Origin: Tenacibaculum soleae
GTDB lineage: Bacteria; Bacteroidota; Bacteroidia; Flavobacteriales; Flavobacteriaceae
Direction of reading: 5' to 3'
NCBI RefSeq assembly: GCF_001693415.1
Contig: NZ_MAKX01000002.1
Coordinates: 248,001-312,000, forward strand
Length of the DNA: 64,000 nucleotides
The translations under genes and the position numbers were made by a program. Below the pieces are notes generated by a model. It was not told the origin of the DNA. It saw only the letters and a list, made by a program, of their open reading frames with translations, and ran no database searches. Shown one piece after another: positions 16,081 through 25,054 of the stretch. Positions within the stretch are counted from its first letter, which is position 1. Each line of letters starts with the position of its first letter.

Positions 16081-16236
16081 TTATTTTGGGTTATTTAAAA
16101 TTATAAGTGCTGCTATAACACCAGGCACCCATCCGCAAAGCGTTAATAAAAATACAATTACAATTGACCCACATCCTTTACCTATTACAGCTAATGGTGG
16201 AAAAAAAATAGCTAATAAAACTCTTAATAAACTCAT
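16081..16236 (-). CDS. YqaE/Pmp3 family small membrane protein
   Basis: A 51-residue protein with two membrane helices, missed by length-limited ORF calling. The sequence has the family hallmark: a short N terminus, FFPPLAVIGKG, then a second helix with L-T-L-C-G-W-V-P-G-V-I-A-A. The Pmp3/UPF0057 family sits in the cytoplasmic membrane and in yeast influences membrane potential and cation sensitivity; in bacteria it is often induced by salt or cold stress. It begins with ATG at 16236 and ends with TAA at 16081. A terminator for the upstream M14 gene separates it from that gene, so it probably has its own promoter in the 16240-16285 stretch. Confidence 0.9.
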   Translation of the reverse strand: MSLLRVLLAIFFPPLAVIGKGCGSIVIVFLLTLCGWVPGVIAALIILNNPK

Positions 16237-16287
16237 TTATGTTAAATTGATTAATATACTATAAAGACGTTTATTTTACTTTTTTGT

Positions 16288-16318
16288 TACAAAAAAACCA
16301 CTATATAATAGTGGGTTT
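16288..16318 (-). terminator. Rho-independent terminator after the M14 peptidase gene
   Basis: On the minus strand AAACCCACTAT/ATAGTGGTTT with an ATA loop and one bulged base, followed by a run of seven T; about 30 nt after the stop of the M14 gene. Confidence 0.8.
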
Positions 16319-16346
16319 AATTTTAACTGAATACTTAAATTAAGTT

Positions 16347-18851
16347 TTACATTAATTTACCAAAGAAAATAGCATTCATTAATAACTTATTCGTTCCAAA
16401 CCAAAAAGCTCTAAAGTTTGTATTATCTGTAAAAACAATAACACGTCCTGCTCCTAATCGATTAACTTTAAACGGAACCGTGTTTTTTAATGCTTTTAAA
16501 TTTTCTTTTGAAATATAACCACTTAACAAAGGTTTGTTTGTATATTGAATCGGATTATTATAGCTTTTACTATCTGCCTGAATAAACTGACGTGTGTTTC
16601 TAAACAATGCTATTTTATCATTTTTATATCCAAAATTTACAGGGTGCGAACGATCTATTTTTGCTTTAAAAATAGCGCCACCAATAACTTGTGCTCCTGA
16701 TTTTAACGATTTGTTTTCAAAGGATACATTTTCAACGCTATCTATTTTTGTTTTATTAAACTTTAAGTTAATAAAATTTTTATTTGACAACCAGTTTACT
16801 GCATTTCTATAGCCAATTAAAACTCCGCCATTCCTTACCCAGTTTTTTAATTTAATTTCTAAATTTTTATCTATCGAGTAACTATTCGGAACAACAATTG
16901 TTGTGTATTTATCTAAATTTACTCTCGAAGCGTATGCTACATCTAACTTAGTTAATTTCATTTCATAGCGCTGATCTAATAAGTGCCAAATTTCACCAGC
17001 ATCGTAACTCGTTATTCCGTTACCAACCAACATTGCCACTTTTTGTTGTTTTATAGCTTTAAAATTTCTGCTTCCTAAATCAATTCCTTCATTTAAACCA
17101 GTAGCAACACCTCTAATTTTTAGATGATTTTTTATTGCAATTTTCTCTAAAAAACTAAATAACGCTTCTCCGTTTAACTTTTGATTCTGAGCAGGAATAA
17201 AAATAGTTCCATAATCATACAATTGATTATCGTTTTTAAATTGTCTCATTGCAACCTTAACGCGTATTCCTTTATCTAATATAGAGTTTAAAGCTTTTGG
17301 AGTTTCATATTCGTGCCAAGAAAACAAATATCCTACTGTACTTTTTTGTTTAATGTTTCCTGCTTTCTTTTTCAAACTTACAATTTCTTCACCTGCCTTT
17401 GATAACGAAACATCATCTACTAAATCAACACCAAAAGCATGATTAAATGTCCATGCAGAAACATCGTAAAACAAGCTATCTTTAAAAGTTGTTCGTACAT
17501 CAAACATTGCTTTCACTAACCTATTATTTTTCTGATTCATAGGTACTACATAACTATAACCTTTTTTAAAATTTTTCCCTTTTGAGGTAAAATCAGCTTT
17601 TAGTTGATGTATTTTTATTTGATGCTTCTTTAAAACTTTAGCTAAATGATATGCTTTCACCCCGTCTTTTTCATCTCCAAAAACAATCGCTTTATTTTCT
17701 GATAAACTTCTCGATCTCTTATAAAAATCTTGTTGATATTTTAAGATTTTAACACGCATGTTTTTGGCAGCCTCTAAGGTTGATAAAGTTGCCGTAAATT
17801 GATTTCGGATGGTAAATGGAAAAGTTAACACTCCGTTTTCACTTTCTTGAGCATGCCCACGAGAACTTCCTTGTTCAAATAAAATTCCAATACTCCCATT
17901 AATATCTGGAAATGTAGATCCTTTTCCGTAATAAAAATCATCAAAACTCTCTTCAGAATAATATGTTGAACCTATTTTATCAAAAGCCCTAGCATGGTAT
18001 GTTCCTATTTCTTTTGTTAAATCTTGGTTCATTTGCGGAGTTAAAGGGTTGGTTCTACTCGGAATTCCTGGTTGAAAAAAGAAAGTAGAATTTGTACCCA
18101 TTTCGTGATGATCTGTTAAAATATTAGGCAACCATTTATGAAACGATGCTATCCTCGCGCTACTTTCTGGTAATTGAACAGGTAACCAGTCGCGATTCAT
18201 ATCAAACCAATAATGATTTGTTCTTCCGCCGGGCCAAACCTCATGATATTCCCTATCATTAGGATCTGGATTAATATTACTTGCTTTATTAGTATTTGCC
18301 CAATATGCAAACCGCTGTAATCCATCAGGATTTAAAGATGGGTCAAATAAAATAATTGTACTCTCTAACAATTCATCAATTTTAGCTCCCTCTGCTGCTG
18401 CTAAATAATAAGCAGAAGCTAAAGCTGAATTTGTTCCACTAGCTTCATTTCCATGAATTGAAAACCCTTGATAAACTATTATAGGTTGTTTAGATACATC
18501 AACTGAAGCATCATTCGTGGCATTAATATGATTTTTTCTTATTTTTTGTATATTTTGATGATTTTCAGCTGAAGTTATCGTCAACAATAATAATGGTCTT
18601 CCTTCATAAGTTTCACCTCTATTTTCAAATGTAATTCTATCTGAAGCTTCTGCTAAAACCGTCATATACTCCACCAATTTATCATGTGTAATGTGCCATT
18701 CACCTACTTCGTGACCGATAATTGATTTTGGTGTTGGAATGTTTTTATTATACGAAACATCGTTTGGTAAATAATACGATAAATCTATGCTCTCCTGTGC
18801 TACAACCGAAGTTGCTATTAAAATTAACAGGAACAAAAAGGTTTTTTTCAT
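16347..18851 (-). CDS. M14 family zinc carboxypeptidase with C-terminal amidotransferase-like domain
   Basis: An 834-residue exported peptidase. The signal peptide is MKKTFLFLLILIATSVVAQ (residues 1-19). The M14 domain spans about 45-400: the zinc ligands are in FSIHGNEAS (HxxE) and LTDHHEMG, and the catalytic Glu is likely in GILFEQGSSRG. Residues about 620-760 resemble a class I glutamine amidotransferase fold (VAMLVGNGITSYDAGEIW), the usual tail of this M14 subfamily. It cleaves C-terminal residues or related bonds in exported peptides; the natural substrate is unknown. The frame opens at a TTG (18878), but a TATATTTG promoter element overlaps that codon, so ATG 18851 is the start. Confidence 0.88.
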   Translation of the reverse strand: MKKTFLFLLILIATSVVAQESIDLSYYLPNDVSYNKNIPTPKSIIGHEVGEWHITHDKLVEYMTVLAEASDRITFENRGETYEGRPLLLLTITSAENHQNIQKIRKNHINATNDASVDVSKQPIIVYQGFSIHGNEASGTNSALASAYYLAAAEGAKIDELLESTIILFDPSLNPDGLQRFAYWANTNKASNINPDPNDREYHEVWPGGRTNHYWFDMNRDWLPVQLPESSARIASFHKWLPNILTDHHEMGTNSTFFFQPGIPSRTNPLTPQMNQDLTKEIGTYHARAFDKIGSTYYSEESFDDFYYGKGSTFPDINGSIGILFEQGSSRGHAQESENGVLTFPFTIRNQFTATLSTLEAAKNMRVKILKYQQDFYKRSRSLSENKAIVFGDEKDGVKAYHLAKVLKKHQIKIHQLKADFTSKGKNFKKGYSYVVPMNQKNNRLVKAMFDVRTTFKDSLFYDVSAWTFNHAFGVDLVDDVSLSKAGEEIVSLKKKAGNIKQKSTVGYLFSWHEYETPKALNSILDKGIRVKVAMRQFKNDNQLYDYGTIFIPAQNQKLNGEALFSFLEKIAIKNHLKIRGVATGLNEGIDLGSRNFKAIKQQKVAMLVGNGITSYDAGEIWHLLDQRYEMKLTKLDVAYASRVNLDKYTTIVVPNSYSIDKNLEIKLKNWVRNGGVLIGYRNAVNWLSNKNFINLKFNKTKIDSVENVSFENKSLKSGAQVIGGAIFKAKIDRSHPVNFGYKNDKIALFRNTRQFIQADSKSYNNPIQYTNKPLLSGYISKENLKALKNTVPFKVNRLGAGRVIVFTDNTNFRAFWFGTNKLLMNAIFFGKLM

Positions 18852-18875
18852 TGAATTAATAGTTTGGTAATTTAA

Positions 18876-18883
18876 CAAATATA
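18876..18883 (-). promoter_or_regulatory. -7 promoter element of the M14 peptidase gene
   Basis: TATATTTG on the minus strand, a TAnnTTTG match 25 nt upstream of the ATG at 18851. It overlaps the alternative TTG start and decides against it. From here to about 19080 the sequence is AT-rich and I see no gene. Confidence 0.6.
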
Positions 18884-19083
18884 TTAAATCTAAAATCCAT
18901 GTCTTAATACATTAACACACGTTAACAATTAAAAAAACATCATGCCTCTTAGATTTAATATATTTATCAAATACAACTCTTAGCTACTTGATAATCTTAC
19001 ATCATGTTAACCTTTAACAAAAAAGCACTACCAAACACCACTTACACATGATTTATTACCGATTACACATAACATATTTCCTC

Positions 19084-19116
19084 TTTAATTAACAACCAAT
19101 TAAACCTGTAAGTTTG
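19084..19116 (+). promoter_or_regulatory. Promoter of the 33-codon gene
   Basis: TAAGTTTG (19109-19116) matches the TAnnTTTG -7 consensus; TTTA at 19084-19087 is a weak -33 candidate 21 nt upstream. The expected transcript starts near 19122, about 28 nt before the ATG. Confidence 0.6.
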
Positions 19117-19149
19117 CAGCAGGGGAATATTAATAATAAAAATTAAATT

Positions 19150-19251
19150 ATGGCTAAACAATTACACAAATGGGGATTAAGTGTTTTAAAAACTACAGCA
19201 TTTCAATTATCTGAACTAGGCAAAGCTGCTAGTTATGCTATTAATAACTAA
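19150..19251 (+). CDS. Free-standing 33-residue amphipathic peptide gene
   Basis: A short frame, ATG at 19150 to TAA at 19249-19251. The product is MAKQLHKWGLSVLKTTAFQL followed by SELGKAASYAINN. It is rich in Leu, Ala and Lys, has no signal peptide or Cys, and its hydrophobic residues (L5, W8, V12, F18, L20, L23, A27, I31) fall roughly on one helical face with lysines opposite, as in amphipathic membrane-active or regulatory peptides. A recognisable promoter lies upstream and a strong hairpin terminator begins 19 nt after the stop, so the locus is a compact transcription unit of about 200 nt. I do not recognise a family. It could also be a small RNA whose frame is incidental. Confidence 0.55.
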   Translation: MAKQLHKWGLSVLKTTAFQLSELGKAASYAINN

Positions 19252-19270
19252 TTAAAAGTTACTAAACAAC

Positions 19271-19309
19271 AAACGCTCCATTATAATACAATGGAGCGTT
19301 TTCTTTTTT
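19271..19309 (+). terminator. Rho-independent terminator after the 33-codon gene
   Basis: A perfect 12-bp stem AAACGCTCCATT/AATGGAGCGTTT (19271-19282 with 19290-19301), 7-nt loop, then TTTTCTTTTTT. From 19310 to 19581 I see only AT-rich sequence, presumably the hglS promoter region. Confidence 0.95.
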
Positions 19310-19581
19310 AAACCTATCTCTTCTTTTTTAGTCTAAAAACAAACAATTTAAAATTAAAACAGTTAACGAAAACATTTTTATACCCTAAGCAGTTCTTATT
19401 TAAAATGAAAGTCAATTTGATTTTCTGAGCCCTATTTTCAAATTAAAATAATCTTTTTACTAAAAAAAACATATTTAAACAATCAAGTAAACACATAATC
19501 AATCATTAATAAGTAAATTTTATCGTAAAAACCCAAACCAAACATTAAATTCATTTATTTTGTATTAAAATTAGTCAAATT

Positions 19582-21009
19582 ATGTCATCAAAAAATAAAG
19601 TACAGAGTTTAAACATTGAAAAGACATTTGTCTCACCAGAATACATTCGTAATCGTTTTTCTACAATTATGTCTGATATGTATAAAAATGAAGTTCCTCT
19701 TTATGGTGAATTACTTGATTTGGTTCATGAAATTAATGACAATGTTATTTCTACATCTAAAGAGGTAAAAGAACAATTAGTACATACTGGTGAAATTACA
19801 CGACTAAATATGGAGCGCCATGGAGCAATTCGCTTAGGTAAACCATATGAATTATTTACAATGAGACGCCTTTTTAAAGTCATGGGAATGTTTCCTCTTG
19901 GATATTACGATTTAGCAACGGCTGGTGTTCCTGTTCATGCTACAGCCTTTAGAGCTATAGAAAACACAGCGCTTAACCAAGCTCCCTTTAGAGTTTTTAC
20001 CTCTTTATTACGTATAGATTTAATTAGTGACGAGGAGCTTCGTAACAACATTGAAACCATTTTAGAAAACCGTCAAATTTTCACAAAAAAAGCATTGGAA
20101 TTAATTGATAAAAATGAAAAAAACGGTGGTTTAAATAAAGAAGACGCTGAAATTTTTATTCAAGAAGCTTTACAAACTTTTAGATGGCACGATACTGCTA
20201 CGGTTGATTATGAAATGTATGAGGCATTACTAGGCCAACACAGATTAATTGCTGATGTAGTTGCTTTTAAAGGACCACACATCAATCATTTAACACCTAG
20301 AACCTTAGACATAGACAAGGTTCAAACAAGTATGGAAGCTCGTAACATTACTCCTAAAGACATTATAGAAGGCCCTCCTACCAGAAAATGTCCTATTTTA
20401 TTACGTCAAACAAGTTTTAAAGCATTAACCGAAAAAGTAATTTTTAAAGATAATGCTAAAAATAAAAAAACAGGAGAACACAAAGCTCGTTTTGGAGAAA
20501 TTGAGCAACGTGGAGCTGCATTAACACAAAAAGGATTAGACTTATACAATAAATTATTAGGTAAAACACGTAAAACTATTGGTGGATCACCAAATGCTGA
20601 AAATGCAACTGAATACAACCAATTATTAAAAGAAAACTTTAAATCCTTTCCTGATACTTACGAAGAATTGCAATCAAAAAAGCTGGCCTTTTTCCACTAC
20701 TTTACAACTAATAAATCAAAAAATATAGCTAAAGATAAAACCTACACAAAATCAGATGTAAATCAACTACTAAAAGATAATTATTTAACTGTAGAGCCTT
20801 TGGTTTATGAAGATTTTTTACCTGTAAGTGCTGCCGGTATTTTTGCATCAAACCTAGGTACTGATGATGCAAAACACGAATACAACGAAAGCTCTAATCA
20901 ATCATTATTTGAAAAAGATTTAGGAGAACCTGTTTATGAATTAATGAAATGGTATGAAAATATACAAAATGAAACCATTAATAAATGTTTAGCGCAAATA
21001 AATGCTTAA
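19582..21009 (+). CDS. hglS: 2-oxoadipate dioxygenase/decarboxylase family protein (HglS/YdcJ, DUF1338)
   Basis: A 475-residue cytoplasmic Fe(II) enzyme of the DUF1338 (HglS/YdcJ) family. The HGAIR motif at residues 80-84 has the His-x3-Arg spacing of the metal-binding His and substrate-binding Arg described in HglS; VHATAFR (118-124) and KGPHINHLTPRTLDID are further family signatures. HglS converts 2-oxoadipate to D-2-hydroxyglutarate with O2, with two decarboxylations, in lysine catabolism. The length matches the family. Downstream on the same strand are an Lrp/AsnC regulator and a D-2-hydroxyglutarate dehydrogenase-like gene, the enzyme expected to use its product, which greatly strengthens the functional call. 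Confidence 0.88.
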   Translation: MSSKNKVQSLNIEKTFVSPEYIRNRFSTIMSDMYKNEVPLYGELLDLVHEINDNVISTSKEVKEQLVHTGEITRLNMERHGAIRLGKPYELFTMRRLFKVMGMFPLGYYDLATAGVPVHATAFRAIENTALNQAPFRVFTSLLRIDLISDEELRNNIETILENRQIFTKKALELIDKNEKNGGLNKEDAEIFIQEALQTFRWHDTATVDYEMYEALLGQHRLIADVVAFKGPHINHLTPRTLDIDKVQTSMEARNITPKDIIEGPPTRKCPILLRQTSFKALTEKVIFKDNAKNKKTGEHKARFGEIEQRGAALTQKGLDLYNKLLGKTRKTIGGSPNAENATEYNQLLKENFKSFPDTYEELQSKKLAFFHYFTTNKSKNIAKDKTYTKSDVNQLLKDNYLTVEPLVYEDFLPVSAAGIFASNLGTDDAKHEYNESSNQSLFEKDLGEPVYELMKWYENIQNETINKCLAQINA

Positions 21010-21107
21010 TATTAAAATTTCGCAGTCTATTATAAAATTATATTTTTCTCATAAAAAAAACTCTACCTTTATAACGTAAACTAATAGCACATAACAAAAT
21101 TATTCTT

Positions 21108-21566
21108 TTGAAAAATCATTTTGATTATATAGACAAGCAAATACTATCTAAACTAAGGTTAGACGCTCGAAAAGCTTACTCACAAATAGCTAAGGAGTTA
21201 AAAGTTTCCAACTCTTTAGTACATCAGCGTATAAAAAAACTTAGCTCTGATGGTGTTATAAAAAATGCTGAATTTGTTTTAGAAGAAAATAAACTAGGCT
21301 ACAAAACAAAATCATATACCGGTATTCGTTTGCGAGAAGCTCGTTTTGCTAAAGAAGTTATGAAGGAACTAAAAAAAATTCCTGAAATAACCGAATGTAA
21401 TTTTGTTTCTGGTAATTATGCTATTTTTATTCTTATCTACGCAAGAGATAATGAGCATTTACAAAAAATACTATATGACAATGTACATTTAATAAACGGA
21501 GTTGCAGGTACCGATACTTTTATTTGTTTTGATACTTGCTTTAAACGTAACATTCCTATTGAATAA
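21108..21566 (+). CDS. Lrp/AsnC family transcriptional regulator
   Basis: A 152-residue protein with an N-terminal winged helix-turn-helix (DARKAYSQIAKELKVSNSLV, about residues 16-35, then HQRIKKLSSDGVIK) and a C-terminal RAM ligand-binding domain (about 65-145; GNYAIFILIYARDNEHLQKI). Lrp/AsnC proteins bind amino acids and act as octamers or dimers. The start is TTG at 21108, since no in-frame ATG precedes the DNA-binding domain. It sits between hglS and the dehydrogenase gene, 98 nt after the first and 7 nt before the second, so local control by lysine or a related amino acid is likely (inference). Confidence 0.9.
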   Translation: MKNHFDYIDKQILSKLRLDARKAYSQIAKELKVSNSLVHQRIKKLSSDGVIKNAEFVLEENKLGYKTKSYTGIRLREARFAKEVMKELKKIPEITECNFVSGNYAIFILIYARDNEHLQKILYDNVHLINGVAGTDTFICFDTCFKRNIPIE

Positions 21567-21573
21567 GAGTAAA

Positions 21574-24471
21574 ATGGCAAATAACACACAATTATTAGCA
21601 TTAGAAAAAAGTCTAAAAGGCGGTTTATTTTTTGATGACTTACATAAAAACCTATACGCTACCGATGCTTCTGTTTATCGTAAAATTCCGCTTGCGGTTG
21701 CTTACCCAAAAAACGAAACAGATATTAAAATTTTAATTGATTTCGCAACTAAAAACAGCATTACCTTAATACCAAGAACAGCAGGAACATCACTTGCCGG
21801 CCAGTGTGTTGGAGACGGAATTGTCGTAGATGTTTCAAAACATTTTACATCGATCTTAGCTTTTGATGAGCAACAAAAAACCATCACAGTTCAACCAGGA
21901 ATTATTCGTGATGATTTAAATCGATTTTTAAAACCTTTTGGGTTATTTTTTGGTCCAAATACCTCAACCTCTAATCGCTGTATGATTGGCGGAATGGTTG
22001 GTAACAACTCTTCAGGAAGCACCTCTATTCGCTACGGAGTTACACGTGATAAGGTTATTGCTATTAAAGGATTATTAGCTGACGGAAGCGAGACACTTTT
22101 TTCAGAAATCACCTCGCAAGAATTTAATCAAAAGAAAATAGAAAACTCTTTAGAAGCTACTATTTACAAAACAATTTACAAGGAACTTTCTCTACTAGAA
22201 AATCAACAAGAAATAAAAAATGAATTTCCTAAGGAAAGTATTCACCGACGTAACACAGGTTATGCTGTTGATGAATTTTTAACTTCGGATTTGTTTGGCG
22301 GAAATCAACCGACTATAAACCCTGCTAAATTTTTATCTGGTAGCGAAGGAACCTTGGTTTTCTCTACTGAAATCACTATCCAATTAGACAACTTACCGCC
22401 TACACACAGTATCATGGTTTGCCCTCATTTTACGAGTGTAAACGAAAGCTTAAAGGCTACCGTAACCGCTATGAAACACAAATTATATGCGTGTGAACTA
22501 ATGGATAAGGTAATTTTAGATTGCACCAAAAACAATAGAGAACAAGCTAAAAATCGTTTCTTTTTACAAGATGATCCTGAAGCCGTTTTAATGTTAGAAG
22601 TATCAGCAAACTCTGTTGCAGAAGCAGAAGAACAAGCCGATAATTTAATAGCAGATTTAAAAACAAATAATTTCGGATATCATTATCCGAAAGTATATGG
22701 TGAGGATATTGCTAAAGTACATTATTTACGTAAAGCAGGTTTAGGTTTACTAGGTAACATTGTAGGTGATAAAAAAGCTGTTGCTTGTATTGAAGACACT
22801 GCTGTTGCCTTAGAAGATTTACCTGAATATATTGAAGAATTTACGCAGATAATGGATAAATATCAGCAAAACGCTGTGTATTATGCACATGCTGGTGCTG
22901 GAGAATTGCATTTACGTCCGATTTTAAATTTAAAGAAGCAAAAAGATGTCGTTTTATTCAGAAAAATAACTACTGAAACGGCTCAACTTGTAAAGAAATA
23001 CAAAGGCTCTTTTAGTGGTGAACATGGTGACGGAATTGTACGTGCAGAGTTTATTCCGTTAATGATTGGTAACAAAAATTACGAATTATTACGCCGAATT
23101 AAAAAAGCATTTGACCCAAACAACATATTTAACAAAGGTAAAATTACGGATGCTTTTCCGATGGATAAAAACTTACGTTATGAAATCGACAGAAAAGAAC
23201 CTGTTATAAAAACATTACAAGATTTTTCTGAAAGCGAAGGCATTTTAAAACTAGCCGAAAAATGTAACGGATCAGGTGATTGTCGTAAATCTCCTGAAGC
23301 TGGCGGAACTCTTTGTCCAAGTTACAGAGCTACCAAAAACGAAAAAGAAACTACACGAGCTAGAGCAAATATGCTACGTGAAGTACTTACCAATAACACT
23401 ACCAAAAACAAATTTGATTCTAAAGAATTAAAACAAGTTTTAGACTTATGTTTAAGTTGTAAAGCTTGTGCTACCGAATGCCCTAGTAATGTTGACATTG
23501 CCTCTATGAAAGCTGAGTTTTTATACCAATATCAAGAAACTAACGGATATTCTTTTCGCAGTAAATTGTTTGCCAATAATGCTAAATACAATAAGCTAGG
23601 TAGCAAACTTCCTACCATCACAAATTTCTTTACCAACACAGTATTAGCTAAAAAAATAATGGGTGTTGCTACACAACGTTCGGTTCCTAAATTAGCCAAG
23701 CAATCTTTAAATGTTTGGTTAAAAAAACACGATGCTAAAGCATCAAAAAGAATCGTTTATTTATTTAATGATGAATTTACCAATTTTTATGATGCTGAAA
23801 TAGGAAAAGATTCCGTAATTATTTTAGAAAAATTAGGATATCAAGTTAAAAATATTGAACACGAAGAAAGTGGACGCAGTTATATTTCGAAAGGTTTTTT
23901 AAATGAAGCTAAAGAAATTTGCAATAAAAACATTACTATTTTTAAAGATGTAATTACTGATAAAACGCCGTTAATAGGAATAGAACCATCGGCTATTTTA
24001 ACTTTTAGAGACGAATATATACGATTAGCTGATGATAAATCATCTGCAGAAAAAATTGCCAAAAACGTTTTTACTATTGAAGAATTTTTAGCTTCCGAAC
24101 TTGATAAAGGAAACATCAATCCCTCTTTATTTACACATAAAAATAAGGAGCTTAAAATACACGGTCATTGTCATCAAAAAGCATTATCATCAACACATGC
24201 TAGTTTTTCAATGTTAAATATTCCGAAAAACTACAAAGTTACCATCATGAATACCGGTTGTTGCGGAATGGCTGGTAGTTTTGGATACGAAAAAGAGCAT
24301 TATAAAGTAAGTATGCAAGTTGGTGAAGACACTCTTTTTCCGAAGATACGAAATTGTTCTGCTGAAACTGAAATTGCAGCAGCGGGAACAAGTTGTCGAC
24401 ATCAAATTTATGACGGTACCAAGCGAATTGCTAAACACCCAATTACTATTTTAAAAGAAGCATTACTTTAA
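21574..24471 (+). CDS. FAD/Fe-S oxidoreductase, D-2-hydroxyglutarate dehydrogenase type (YdiJ-like)
   Basis: A 965-residue fusion. The N-terminal FAD-binding domain (about 45-265) has IPRTAGTSLAGQCVGDG and GGMVGNNSSG; the FAD-oxidase C domain follows with GEHGDGIVRAEF near 485. Fe-S motifs come next: C-N-G-S-G-D-C with a later C-P near 565-585 and CLSCKACATECP near 625. Two CCG-type segments (GHCHQKA, NTGCCGMAGSFG) lie near the C terminus. This architecture and length match E. coli YdiJ, a D-2-hydroxyglutarate dehydrogenase, rather than the shorter glycolate oxidase subunits. The open frame extends upstream to 21502 inside the Lrp gene, but ATG 21574, 7 nt after the Lrp stop, is the natural start. 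Its substrate is the product of the hglS gene two genes upstream. Confidence 0.88.
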   Translation: MANNTQLLALEKSLKGGLFFDDLHKNLYATDASVYRKIPLAVAYPKNETDIKILIDFATKNSITLIPRTAGTSLAGQCVGDGIVVDVSKHFTSILAFDEQQKTITVQPGIIRDDLNRFLKPFGLFFGPNTSTSNRCMIGGMVGNNSSGSTSIRYGVTRDKVIAIKGLLADGSETLFSEITSQEFNQKKIENSLEATIYKTIYKELSLLENQQEIKNEFPKESIHRRNTGYAVDEFLTSDLFGGNQPTINPAKFLSGSEGTLVFSTEITIQLDNLPPTHSIMVCPHFTSVNESLKATVTAMKHKLYACELMDKVILDCTKNNREQAKNRFFLQDDPEAVLMLEVSANSVAEAEEQADNLIADLKTNNFGYHYPKVYGEDIAKVHYLRKAGLGLLGNIVGDKKAVACIEDTAVALEDLPEYIEEFTQIMDKYQQNAVYYAHAGAGELHLRPILNLKKQKDVVLFRKITTETAQLVKKYKGSFSGEHGDGIVRAEFIPLMIGNKNYELLRRIKKAFDPNNIFNKGKITDAFPMDKNLRYEIDRKEPVIKTLQDFSESEGILKLAEKCNGSGDCRKSPEAGGTLCPSYRATKNEKETTRARANMLREVLTNNTTKNKFDSKELKQVLDLCLSCKACATECPSNVDIASMKAEFLYQYQETNGYSFRSKLFANNAKYNKLGSKLPTITNFFTNTVLAKKIMGVATQRSVPKLAKQSLNVWLKKHDAKASKRIVYLFNDEFTNFYDAEIGKDSVIILEKLGYQVKNIEHEESGRSYISKGFLNEAKEICNKNITIFKDVITDKTPLIGIEPSAILTFRDEYIRLADDKSSAEKIAKNVFTIEEFLASELDKGNINPSLFTHKNKELKIHGHCHQKALSSTHASFSMLNIPKNYKVTIMNTGCCGMAGSFGYEKEHYKVSMQVGEDTLFPKIRNCSAETEIAAAGTSCRHQIYDGTKRIAKHPITILKEALL

Positions 24472-24534
24472 TTAGTTGATTTCTAATTATTTATTTTGTA
24501 TTTTTAGACATATGTTAATTTAAAACACCATGTT

Positions 24535-24978
24535 ATGAGTAGTACTAAAATAATAATTAACAATGCTTTATTAATTTTTGCAGGAATTGTAGGCTTTTTT
24601 CTATTGATGAAAATTTTAGGCTTAGATCATGTTTCAGAATTACGTTTCTTAAATTTTGCTTTTGTGCTTTGGGGAATAAACAATGCCATAAAAACGAATA
24701 TCAATGCAAATAAAGAATCTTTATATTTTAATAATTTTTCTGTTGGTATAGGAACCTCTATTGCTGCTGTTGGATTTACAATTATAGGACTAATATTTTA
24801 TGTAGATTTCATAAATCCTTCTCTTATTAACATCTTAGAAGACGCTGCTTTTTGGGGAAAAAATTTAAGTTTAGGTTTAATTGTTTTCGCTTTAGCTATT
24901 GAAGGAATTGCCTCTTCAGTTATTTGTTCTTTTATTTTAATGCAGTATTATAAAAACTACAAACCTGTAGTTATTTGA
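24535..24978 (+). CDS. Small four-helix membrane protein of unknown function
   Basis: A 147-residue protein with four predicted membrane helices (about 8-26, 37-52, 67-88, 107-135) and no charged catalytic motif or Cys pair. I do not recognise a family. It lies 63 nt after the dehydrogenase gene on the same strand and ahead of a shared terminator, so it may be in the same transcript or have its own promoter. The helix layout (short loops, N-terminal MSSTK) gives no hint to substrate. Confidence 0.6.
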   Translation: MSSTKIIINNALLIFAGIVGFFLLMKILGLDHVSELRFLNFAFVLWGINNAIKTNINANKESLYFNNFSVGIGTSIAAVGFTIIGLIFYVDFINPSLINILEDAAFWGKNLSLGLIVFALAIEGIASSVICSFILMQYYKNYKPVVI

Positions 24979-25004
24979 TCTTTCTTATATTAATTTAAAA
25001 CACA

Positions 25005-25040
25005 AAAAAAAGCCTCCGATTAAAATCGAAGGCTTTTTTG
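25005..25040. terminator. Bidirectional terminator between the membrane protein and OmpA genes
   Basis: A 12-bp stem with one mismatch (25009-25020 with 25025-25036; AAAGCCTCCGAT/ATCGAAGGCTTT), T-run on the plus side and A-run on the other, between two convergent genes. Confidence 0.9.
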
Positions 25041-25054
25041 TTTTGAATTATATA

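Noticed and set aside
21502..21573. 24-codon N-terminal extension of the D-2-hydroxyglutarate dehydrogenase-like protein
   Set aside because: It lies inside the Lrp gene in another frame; the ATG at 21574 just after the Lrp stop leads directly into the conserved part.
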